Shown here: positions 1 through 5,996 of the stretch, piece by piece
Layout: every line of letters starts with the position of its first letter
How positions within the stretch are numbered: position 1 is the stretch's first letter
Origin: Paludibacter sp. UBA5753
GTDB lineage: Bacteria; Bacteroidota; Bacteroidia; Bacteroidales; Paludibacteraceae
Direction: 5' to 3'
Assembly: GCA_002427615.1 (NCBI GenBank)
Contig: DIFH01000075.1
Location: 1-11,431, forward strand
Length of the DNA stretch: 11,431 bases
Notes under the pieces: generated by a model
The model's database searches: none
Seen by the model: the letters and a program-made list of their open reading frames with translations, nothing else
Told to the model about the DNA's origin: nothing
Position numbers and translations under genes: made by a program

Positions 1-1
1 A

Positions 2-79
2 GATGGGGATGGCGGAAGGGATACAAAGTACCCTGAATTTAGGGGCATTAATTGGAAAACCGTTTTAGATACTTATTGA
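2..79 (+). CDS. C-terminal end of an unidentified upstream protein (partial)
   Basis: An open frame enters from the left edge and stops with TGA at 77-79, giving about 25 residues that end in GINWKTVLDTY. The stop is one base before the ATG of the next gene, so the two are probably translationally coupled parts of one operon. The fragment is too short to assign to a family. It is Gly/Asp-rich at its start and then hydrophilic. The tight coupling to a small DUF4304-like protein would fit the C-terminal end of a toxin-like effector followed by its protector, but this is only a guess from layout. The reading frame itself could also be chance, because only 78 bases are visible. Confidence 0.4.
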   Translation, partial: DGDGGRDTKYPEFRGINWKTVLDTY

Positions 80-80
80 T

Positions 81-527
81 ATGGATAGTAAAGAGTTTAA
101 GACCGTATTCGGTGAAGTGGCTAAGGCTAACGATTTTAAAAAAGCATTTGGGGGTTGGTATAAAGAAAGCCCTGAGTGTATCGCTATACTTGAATTACAA
201 AAATCAAACTTTGGAGATTATTATCAACTTCTTATAAAAATATTCATTCAAGGAGTTTTTGAGAGAACGTATATACCAAGTAAGGATTTAATAAAAAGTT
301 CAATGGGTCATATTACTACTAACGAAACCCCAGAATATAAAGCGGTCTTTGATTTTGATGAACCAATGGACGATGATATAAGGAAAGAGCGATTAGAAGA
401 ACTTTTTAAAAATCATATTGTCCCTTTTACCAATAAGACACTTATAAAGTCAGGCATAAGAGAATTAGCGGAGAAAGGAGAAATATTTTTACTTCCAGCA
501 GTCAAAGCAGAATTACTACTTGGATAA
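81..527 (+). CDS. DUF4304-like small cytoplasmic protein
   Basis: This gene encodes 148 residues with no signal peptide or membrane segment. The order of motifs (an early FKKAFGGWYKESPECIAILELQKSNFGDYY, quoted here in two overlapping pieces FKKAFGGWYKESPECI and AILELQKSNFGDYY, then IKIFIQG, a charged helix DDDIRKERLEELF, and a C-terminal helix ending FLLPAVKAELLLG) matches my memory of the DUF4304 family, whose biochemical role is unknown. The ATG at 81 follows the previous stop by one base and has no Shine-Dalgarno, as is usual in Bacteroidota. An alternative frame from a TTG at 52 overlaps it and looks spurious. Small proteins of this type are often found next to variable secreted toxins, so an immunity-like role is possible but not shown here. 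A REP element begins six bases after the stop and may provide the 3' end hairpin. Confidence 0.75.
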   Translation: MDSKEFKTVFGEVAKANDFKKAFGGWYKESPECIAILELQKSNFGDYYQLLIKIFIQGVFERTYIPSKDLIKSSMGHITTNETPEYKAVFDFDEPMDDDIRKERLEELFKNHIVPFTNKTLIKSGIRELAEKGEIFLLPAVKAELLLG

Positions 528-540
528 ATTATACCCCCCC

Positions 541-568
541 GCTGCCGCGCGATTGTATCGCGTGGCAA
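541..568 (+). repeat. REP hairpin, left end of copy 1
   Basis: The core GCCGCGCGAT-TGT-ATCGCGTGGC forms a 10-bp stem (one G-T wobble) around a three-base loop. The 28 bases are perfectly inverted at 732-759. This is the structure expected of a REP recognised by a Y1 (HUH) RAYT transposase; the pairing with RAYT codons inside the element supports that reading. Confidence 0.85.
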
Positions 569-609
569 GTCAGATAAAAATATAGTAATTCAAAAGAGTA
601 AATGTTACA

Positions 610-725
610 ATGAGTAGAAATTATAAATTCAAAAATCCGGAGGGAGTATATTTTTTAGCTTTGCGGTGGTTGAATGGATAGATGATACAGGTGGAAAAGG
701 ATTATTGGATATTGTATTGATTTGA
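610..725 (+). pseudogene. RAYT (REP-associated tyrosine transposase) remnant, internally deleted and frameshifted
   Basis: The ATG at 610 opens MSRNYKFKNPEGVYF, which I recognise as the N-terminus of Bacteroidota RAYT (Y1_Tnp / IS200-like) proteins. Shifting by one base near 652-656 continues it as SFAVVEWID, the next conserved segment. This then runs directly into DTGGKGLLDIVLI and a TGA at 723-725, which resembles the usual C-terminal tail of the same family (YSSA..DYTGGKGLLD...). About 130-140 central codons are missing, including the expected HUH and catalytic Tyr motifs, so no active enzyme can be made. The identical junction and frameshift in the second copy show that both copies descend from one already defective ancestor. 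Confidence 0.75.
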
Positions 726-731
726 GGCATG

Positions 732-759
732 TTGCCACGCGATACAATCGCGCGGCAGC
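732..759 (-). repeat. REP hairpin, right end of copy 1 (inverted)
   Basis: This is the exact reverse complement of 541-568. With one further base pair on each side (540 and 760) the perfect inversion is 29 bp, and it continues imperfectly into the C-tract on the left and GAGGG on the right. It lies seven bases past the stop of the RAYT remnant, the usual placement of the 3' REP in a RAYT unit. Confidence 0.85.
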
Positions 760-764
760 GAGGG

Positions 765-937
765 AACATCTAACTTGGACAATTAATTTTCCAATGAAGA
801 TTCGAATAATGTTAAAATACGGCTGAATAACCTCCATATCTTTTCAGATTATTTCATCTCTTTTTTCAACCATTCATCTTTGTATATAAAATTGAATACT
901 TGATGATTAGAAATTGTCTTGTAAGCACTTCTTCATG
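765..937. other. AT-rich spacer after the giant gene
   Basis: This stretch separates the first REP element from the 3' end of the minus-strand giant gene. I see no convincing hairpin plus T-run for that gene here, so its transcript may end at the REP hairpins further on. It contains a 15-bp sequence at 817-831 that recurs inverted at 5411-5425. Confidence 0.4.
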
Positions 938-3900
938 TTATTTGATGATTATTTTTTTTGTTTGATAATTTAAATCATCCCTGATTTGGATTAAATAAAA
1001 GCCTTTTGGAAAGTTACCTAAATTGAGTGTTTTGTTTTCGTTTGAATTGGCCTCGGTTTCATAAACCAGCTGACCGTTTGAATTCATAACCTGAACGTTA
1101 ACTTTGGCTCCTCTTGTATCTCCGAATTCTAAATAAATTATCCCACTCGAAGGATTTGGAGATACGGTAAATAAATCATCCCGTTTTATCTTATCTGTGC
1201 CGGTAGTCGCAAAACTCCTCACCACATTACTTATTCTTACTTCATCTACGTATCCGTCAATTCCGCTACCAATCCATACATCTTTTGCATTTGTAAAAGT
1301 TGCAGGTCCGGTATAAGTAGCTGTTTGAGAAGAGACAAGTGTGCGATTTTTATCGTGAATCAGAATTTTTACCTCCGATGTTTTAGTGTCACGAACAAAG
1401 GCGACATGATACCATTGGTTCAACTCAAGGGTGAAATTACTAACTCCAATTCGTGAATTTGCATTCGAGAAATAGAACCCATGAAAAACATTTCCCCACC
1501 AGGGGTTTATTTCGAGTGAATAGTTGGATGCGTAGGAATCGGTATCGCCCGGCTTCGTAAGAATATACATGTTTCCATTTGGATTGAATGAAGTCGGTTT
1601 CACCCATGCTTCAATAGTCCAGTCGCCCGTTAAACTCAGATTTGCATGGTGAGGAAGTGTAACAGCGGATGTCGTTTGATAACAATTTCCCAACATAGTT
1701 GAAAGCGTGGCATCATTCACAATGTTGGTTCCCAAACCAATTCCATTTCCCGAAAGATTCGAACGATTCTTTAAATCATTATCAAAATGCAGCAAAGCAA
1801 CGGTGTTCTTATCAAACAAATACGGACCGCCAATCAGATTGGGGGCTAATATCGAGAAATTATGATCACTCAAATCGTTGTTTGTTGCATTTGCAACATC
1901 CGAAATCCGGATTTTACACTGATTGGAAATAGTCCATGGAACGATCCAGTTGTACGTTTTTGTCGAAGCCGTAACTGCCTGATTCACTGTTGACCATGAA
2001 GTCCCGTTATCACCCGAAAACTCAATCTTAAGGTTGGACAGCGTAGTATTTGCCCACGAAATAGCTATCGTATCTCCGGCAATCAGGTATTCATTTCCAA
2101 TGGGGAAGTTGATCATTGGTTTTGCTAAATCAATTTTATTAAACGGGCCATAGGTGGTTTGAAGGTCGAAAACATCGGGCGCCGAGAATTTCACCTTGAA
2201 TTTTCCTACATAATTTCCGGCATTCCAACTGCATGAAGTGGCTGTAGTATTGGTAGCAACAGTGGTCCAGGTCGACCCGTTATCGGTGGAAACGGCAACA
2301 TTCAGTTTTACAGTCGGACTAAGTGGTGTCCAGCTAATATTTACCAACTGTGAAGTTTCGTCAACATTTATGGTTGGTGAAATAAGTGTGACTACATTCT
2401 TGTTTAAAAGTCGTACATCAAAATCGAAATAGAAGGCATCCAAGAAACTCTGAGCAGTGGCATACCCTAAACTTTGATAAGCCGTTAGATCATTTTGCTG
2501 TACAGTTTTAAGCAAATTATAGCCACCTTTTCTATATATATAATCATTAAAGAAATATCCCAAGGTGTAATATCCATAATCGGGTGATGGATAAATACGG
2601 GTTTCTTCGTACGTTGGACGATGTCCAAAATAAGTTGTAGCTCCCGTTAAGGAGTTAATTCCATTCTGCTTAATTGTTGTCAAAGCTTCATCGGTAATTG
2701 GACCGTTTGTACAAAGTTCAGGAAATCCTTCATTCAACCATGCCGTTACTTTTCCCTGATGCATCAACCCCTGGAATACATGTGCCAGTTCATGCCTGTT
2801 TTGATGATAAAATCTTGGAAGTAAATCTGTTGATGGAGAAGATGTTGAATGTAATCCTGATGACCAGGCAGTTCCTCCGGTAAGTCGTCCATTTGGATCG
2901 CAGGCTAATCCTTCTATAGAACCATCTTTGCATCCTGGCAGTGTGAAAAATGTAAGCTTTTCACTTGCTTTCACATTGAAATTATTTACGTATTCATTGT
3001 AAGCTGTTTCGGTTACGGTACTGAAATATGGGAAATTAATTACAGCATCATCGGGTGTTGTATAGAATTTAAAGTGATCGGTTTCCACACATATCTTTAC
3101 CCGCGAGTTTTCTACTGGTTGTAAGAATCGTGCATATAAATATCTATTAAAATCAGCAAGTAATTCCTGTTTTGAGCCTGTGTTGAACCAGTTCGAATCT
3201 GTATTAAACCCGTTTTTAGTAGGTTGGGTAATATACTGATATGCCCAGTTTTTATAAACATTCATGAATTCGCCAAAAACGCCAGCTATTACAAAACCCT
3301 TATTCGTAACAAAAGTTATCGGGTCATTTAAAACATCAAACGAACTAAGTGAACCGCCATAAGTATTGACAATAGTTTTTATATCCGTGTCTGCAGGTAA
3401 AAGCCCTGCTTCATAAAAACCAAATCCGACTTTTAGTATCAAAGGCAGATTTCTTGTCTGATAGAAATTATACATATATGACTGACAGAGATAATATAAG
3501 CCAACTTTTGTCAAATCCGAAAATACCGCTTTCTGGTCTGATGTAGTTGGTTCAGAAACGTTTATTATGCCGTTTGAATCAACAAAACCGGCATCAAATG
3601 AAAGATTATCAGCAGGTTTCTGACTTTGATATTCTTCAGGGGTCAATTGCTTAAATTGATAATTTGCTGTGGTATATTGACCTGAAAACCAATATCTGAT
3701 GTGAGTATTTAGAACGTTAATTTTATTATTTATGGATACCATATCCAGTTCGTTTATTGGCGTAGTGGCAGTTGATTTGAATTTGACGGTAGGTAAAATT
3801 TTATTTGTATTTTCAACGTCCAGCAATCTGCTTCCTATAGTTGTATCATCCACTTTCAATTCATAACCTCCGTTTGGTGCGGTTGCTGAATTGGTAGAGA

Positions 3901-5155
3901 ATTTATAGTCAAAAAAATTATAGCGGTTAAAGGGCAAAGTAACCGAATAAATCGTTCCATTTTCGAGCGTCATTTGCCTTGTAGACCAGTCACTCAATGT
4001 GCCACGTGTATTTACAAATACTTTATCTGTTGTTGCATAAAAATAGTTGGCACTAATCATATCGGCCATATCTACTGAGAATTTTACATTGACGGTGGTT
4101 TGATAGTCGAGATAAACATCCAGAAATGCATGCCAGTCAGTTTGCAGGGCTGAAATATTTGCATAACCAATATCGGTGTAATTCATATTTTCAATGAATT
4201 TAGCCATAGCGGCTTCACCTTTGGTTTTTATAATGTAATAGGCCAGAATTCCGGAGTAAGCATAACCCATATTTCCATTCCAAATATCAGCAATATTGGG
4301 TTTCCCCTGTTGATCCATCACTGATTTAATCCAGTCTTTGGTGGAGAAATTTTGCCCGTAATACGATGCAACACCTTCATTGAGCCAGGCAGGAAGTGTT
4401 ACTTTGGTTTTCGAAGCAATTAAACAATGAGTATATTCATGATTAAATAATCCAAGTGCATCATCCAGCCCTGATTTTGAGGGTGCGAGCATGGTAATCA
4501 GCGTTGCTCCCCAAGCAGAACCAATGGAACTTGGTCCATTTTCGGGATACCCGCATGCTATGTGAAGTTGGTCTAAATCTTTATATAAATAAATATTTGT
4601 TTTGGCTGTGGGGAAACTTTGAATGGCATTGGAAATAATGTTATGGCATTTTTCAATCCGCGAGGCGAATTCATCAATATATGAATTGTCATAGGCTGTG
4701 TAATAAATAGTAAAATGCGATGTTGATTTAACTTTATCCATTTCGCCATCATTGTAAAAAACAATTGGAAGTGTCAAGTCATTTACACCAATGTAAATTC
4801 TTCTGTTTCCGCTCGAAGTGATCGGAAAATTATTCTCCCAACCACTATTAAACGCCCCAGAAGTGTTAATATAATATTTATATTCGTACCAACTGTTGTC
4901 GGCAAGCGGTATGGTTACCGAATAGATATTATTACCGGCAGCCGTAAGTGGAGTTGTTGTCCCCCAACTGTTGAATGTGCCACGGATATACACAACATCA
5001 GTAATCGGATTAAACTTGCTCTGGCTTACCAGCAAACTTAAATCGACCGAAAATTTAATGTTTTTAGTGGCAAAAAGAAAAGGTAATGCTATAAATGAAA
5101 ATGAAATTACGAAAAGAAATCTTCTCCCAGGTAAAAGTGGATTAAATGCTTTCAT
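938..5155 (-). CDS. Giant T9SS-exported modular protein with tandem gluzincin metallopeptidase modules
   Basis: The gene encodes 1405 residues, numbered from the ATG at 5155. That start is preferred over an in-frame TTG at 5176 because it begins directly at a signal peptide (basic GRR, then a hydrophobic run to about residue 29). Domains in order: starch-binding-like beta module (about 30-130); peptidase MA-like module with HEYTH 239-243 and glutamate 260 in LNEG; second beta module (about 355-460); a degenerate MA-like module (about 465-685) lacking HExxH; a third MA-like module with HELAH 788-792 and glutamate 809 in LNEG; two Ig-like modules (about 920-1105, each with STDNGSTW or SGDNGTSW); a LamG/concanavalin-like module (about 1110-1315); and a T9SS type A sorting domain (about 1326-1405, beginning FTVSPNPSSG). 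It is probably a surface or released zinc protease acting on glycan-rich or host/plant polymers; the substrate is unknown. It is monocistronic. Confidence 0.85.
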   Translation of the reverse strand: MKAFNPLLPGRRFLFVISFSFIALPFLFATKNIKFSVDLSLLVSQSKFNPITDVVYIRGTFNSWGTTTPLTAAGNNIYSVTIPLADNSWYEYKYYINTSGAFNSGWENNFPITSSGNRRIYIGVNDLTLPIVFYNDGEMDKVKSTSHFTIYYTAYDNSYIDEFASRIEKCHNIISNAIQSFPTAKTNIYLYKDLDQLHIACGYPENGPSSIGSAWGATLITMLAPSKSGLDDALGLFNHEYTHCLIASKTKVTLPAWLNEGVASYYGQNFSTKDWIKSVMDQQGKPNIADIWNGNMGYAYSGILAYYIIKTKGEAAMAKFIENMNYTDIGYANISALQTDWHAFLDVYLDYQTTVNVKFSVDMADMISANYFYATTDKVFVNTRGTLSDWSTRQMTLENGTIYSVTLPFNRYNFFDYKFSTNSATAPNGGYELKVDDTTIGSRLLDVENTNKILPTVKFKSTATTPINELDMVSINNKINVLNTHIRYWFSGQYTTANYQFKQLTPEEYQSQKPADNLSFDAGFVDSNGIINVSEPTTSDQKAVFSDLTKVGLYYLCQSYMYNFYQTRNLPLILKVGFGFYEAGLLPADTDIKTIVNTYGGSLSSFDVLNDPITFVTNKGFVIAGVFGEFMNVYKNWAYQYITQPTKNGFNTDSNWFNTGSKQELLADFNRYLYARFLQPVENSRVKICVETDHFKFYTTPDDAVINFPYFSTVTETAYNEYVNNFNVKASEKLTFFTLPGCKDGSIEGLACDPNGRLTGGTAWSSGLHSTSSPSTDLLPRFYHQNRHELAHVFQGLMHQGKVTAWLNEGFPELCTNGPITDEALTTIKQNGINSLTGATTYFGHRPTYEETRIYPSPDYGYYTLGYFFNDYIYRKGGYNLLKTVQQNDLTAYQSLGYATAQSFLDAFYFDFDVRLLNKNVVTLISPTINVDETSQLVNISWTPLSPTVKLNVAVSTDNGSTWTTVATNTTATSCSWNAGNYVGKFKVKFSAPDVFDLQTTYGPFNKIDLAKPMINFPIGNEYLIAGDTIAISWANTTLSNLKIEFSGDNGTSWSTVNQAVTASTKTYNWIVPWTISNQCKIRISDVANATNNDLSDHNFSILAPNLIGGPYLFDKNTVALLHFDNDLKNRSNLSGNGIGLGTNIVNDATLSTMLGNCYQTTSAVTLPHHANLSLTGDWTIEAWVKPTSFNPNGNMYILTKPGDTDSYASNYSLEINPWWGNVFHGFYFSNANSRIGVSNFTLELNQWYHVAFVRDTKTSEVKILIHDKNRTLVSSQTATYTGPATFTNAKDVWIGSGIDGYVDEVRISNVVRSFATTGTDKIKRDDLFTVSPNPSSGIIYLEFGDTRGAKVNVQVMNSNGQLVYETEANSNENKTLNLGNFPKGFYLIQIRDDLNYQTKKIIIK

Positions 5156-5286
5156 AAAAGTAAAATTAAAAGTCAATAATCAATATATATCATGTAAATG
5201 AGTGTGTGAGTGGAAACATCATCGAATCAATAACCGCTATTATAATCAACGTAAACAAAGACTTGTACAATTAACAATTCAACACG

Positions 5287-5318
5287 CAAATATAAATCAT
5301 TCATTTTGAATTTACAAA
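5287..5318 (-). promoter_or_regulatory. Bacteroidota-type promoter of the giant gene
   Basis: Read on the minus strand, TTTG (5318-5315), a 20-base spacer and TATATTTG (5294-5287) match the -33 TTTG / -7 TAnnTTTG consensus of the Bacteroidota primary sigma factor. Transcription would start near 5280, leaving a leader of about 125 bases before the ATG at 5155. No operator or riboswitch fold was seen in that leader. Confidence 0.6.
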
Positions 5319-5555
5319 GATTTGTTTAGTTAATTTTTATGTTTTGCAGCAGTTTTTTTACGAGCGATTGAACTTATAGCAATTACTCTGAAAAGTGTCA
5401 TTAATAAGAAGTTATTCAGCCGTATATAGTGTCAGAAAGAAAATCACGGTGTTTGATAAGAAAAGGTCAAGGTCAAGCCGCACGAAGCAACGAAAACACG
5501 GAGTCCCGCCAAGGCAGTATGAGTAGTTTTTGCTGCGAGTGCAACCCAGAGATGG
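5319..5555. other. Gene-free region with scattered short repeats
   Basis: There is no credible ORF. The first part (5319-5400) is AT-rich. At 5411-5425 sits the inverted partner of 817-831. From about 5440 to 5555 the composition becomes more GC-rich, with a tandem AAGGTC AAGGTC at 5465-5476, and it ends in a 21-bp sequence (5535-5555) that is repeated after the second REP element. The change in composition suggests a patch of inserted or recombined repeat DNA. Confidence 0.4.
5535..5555 (+). repeat. 21-bp direct repeat, left copy
   Basis: The sequence begins GCGAGTGCAACC and ends AGAGATGG, and is identical to 5805-5825. The two copies sit immediately outside the second REP/RAYT element. This looks like a target duplication, but Y1 transposases are not known to make one, so repeat-mediated rearrangement is the more likely origin. 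Confidence 0.7.
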
Positions 5556-5563
5556 CCCCCCCC

Positions 5564-5591
5564 GCTGCCGCGCGATTGTATCGCGTGGCAA
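5564..5591 (+). repeat. REP hairpin, left end of copy 2
   Basis: Identical to 541-568, with the same 10-bp stem and TGT loop, and inverted at 5755-5782. Confidence 0.85.
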
Positions 5592-5632
5592 GTCAGATAA
5601 AAATATAGTAATTCAAAAGAGTAAATGTTACA

Positions 5633-5748
5633 ATGAGTAGAAATTATAAATTCAAAAATCCGGAGGGAGTATATTTTTTAGCTTTGCGGTGGTTGAATGG
5701 ATAGATGATACAGGTAGAAAAGGATTATTGGATATTGTATTGATTTGA
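5633..5748 (+). pseudogene. RAYT remnant in copy 2
   Basis: It has the same ATG, the same one-base frameshift and the same joining of N- and C-terminal codons as the remnant at 610-725. The single A at 5716 changes the tail from TGGKGLLD to TGRKGLLD. It cannot encode a functional transposase because the HUH and Tyr region is absent. Confidence 0.75.
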
Positions 5749-5754
5749 GGCATG

Positions 5755-5782
5755 TTGCCACGCGATACAATCGCGCGGCAGC
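5755..5782 (-). repeat. REP hairpin, right end of copy 2 (inverted)
   Basis: Exact reverse complement of 5564-5591, located seven bases after the stop of the RAYT remnant, as in copy 1. Confidence 0.85.
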
Positions 5783-5789
5783 GAGGGGT

Positions 5790-5809
5790 TACAATCGCGC
5801 GGCAGCGAG
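5790..5809 (-). repeat. Extra half-REP next to copy 2
   Basis: TACAATCGCGCGGCAGCGAG repeats the outer half of the right REP (5766-5785) 24 bases further on, without the inner half of the hairpin. It then runs straight into the second 21-bp direct repeat. It is probably a scar of an earlier REP element at the same place, into or beside which copy 2 arrived. Confidence 0.7.
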
Positions 5810-5825
5810 TGCAACCCAGAGATGG
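5805..5825 (+). repeat. 21-bp direct repeat, right copy
   Basis: Identical to 5535-5555. Here it directly follows a REP end (GGCA then GCGAG), whereas the left copy is preceded by TTTTTGCT. The left copy therefore may be a captured piece of a former REP-to-flank junction. Confidence 0.7.
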
Positions 5826-5843
5826 ACGTTTTTCTTGTAAACA

Positions 5844-5869
5844 ATAAAAGGAGCTGTCCCAAGAGCTCC
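5844..5869 (-). terminator. Possible weak second terminator downstream of htpG
   Basis: Read on the minus strand, GGAGCT, an 8-base loop and AGCTCC (5869-5850) form a perfect 6-bp stem followed by TTTTAT. It is further from htpG than the strong terminator at 5940-5973 and could catch read-through before the REP region. Alternatively it is just another repeat hairpin, since a second small stem, CTTCG/CGAAG, lies beside it near 5881-5894. Confidence 0.35.
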
Positions 5870-5939
5870 ACCGACTACCGCTTCGCGGCCGAAGTACAGA
5901 GAGAAAGAAGGAAAAGAAAGCGTGATGAGAAACATCATT

Positions 5940-5973
5940 AAAAAAGGCGTGAATTCAAACTCACGCCTTTTTT
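5940..5973 (-). terminator. Rho-independent terminator of htpG
   Basis: GGCGTGA (5946-5952) pairs with TCACGCC (5961-5967) around an 8-base loop. Six A's before the stem and six T's after it extend the pairing and give a T-tract on either strand. It begins 24 bases past the htpG stop. By symmetry it could also stop transcripts coming from the REP side. Confidence 0.85.
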
Positions 5974-5996
5974 ATATCCATACAGCAGAAGATAGT

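Larger units (their letters stand above)
534..764 (+). mobile_element. Non-autonomous REP/RAYT-derived element, copy 1
   Basis: The 231-bp element starts with a C-tract and a 28-bp REP hairpin (541-568) and ends with the exact reverse complement of that REP (732-759) followed by GAGGG. Between them lies a remnant of a RAYT gene (610-725). A second copy at 5557-5787 is identical at 230 of 231 positions; the only substitution is G693 here against A5716 there. Two inverted REPs around a shrunken transposase gene suggest an internal-deletion derivative of a RAYT element. This would be the analogue of a MITE, with movement depending on an intact RAYT elsewhere in the genome. It lies directly after the DUF4304 stop, in a non-coding position typical of REP elements. 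Confidence 0.8.
5556..5787 (+). mobile_element. Non-autonomous REP/RAYT-derived element, copy 2
   Basis: This copy has the same orientation as copy 1 and matches it at 230 of 231 bases, with an 8-base instead of a 7-base C-tract at the left end. It contains the left REP (5564-5591), the same deleted and frameshifted RAYT remnant (5633-5748) and the right REP (5755-5782). It lies between the giant gene's promoter and the 3' end of htpG, so the two copies bracket the giant gene as 5023-bp-spaced direct repeats. The near identity implies either recent movement or duplication, or ongoing gene conversion. Confidence 0.8.

Noticed and set aside
541..760. CRISPR-like array from the repeated palindromes
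   Set aside because: There are only two inverted REPs per element, with a shared RAYT-derived interior, and no regular direct repeat-spacer pattern.
655..837. Open minus-strand frame of 60 codons across the right REP of copy 1
   Set aside because: It is formed by the REP hairpin and the reverse strand of the RAYT remnant and resembles no protein; no start signal is visible.
5156..5176. TTG start seven codons upstream for the giant gene
   Set aside because: The ATG at 5155 begins directly at the signal peptide and is the more usual start codon.
5535..5825. Classical insertion sequence with target-site duplication
   Set aside because: The interior encodes only transposase ends, the 21-bp flanks are absent at copy 1, and Y1-type elements do not normally duplicate targets.
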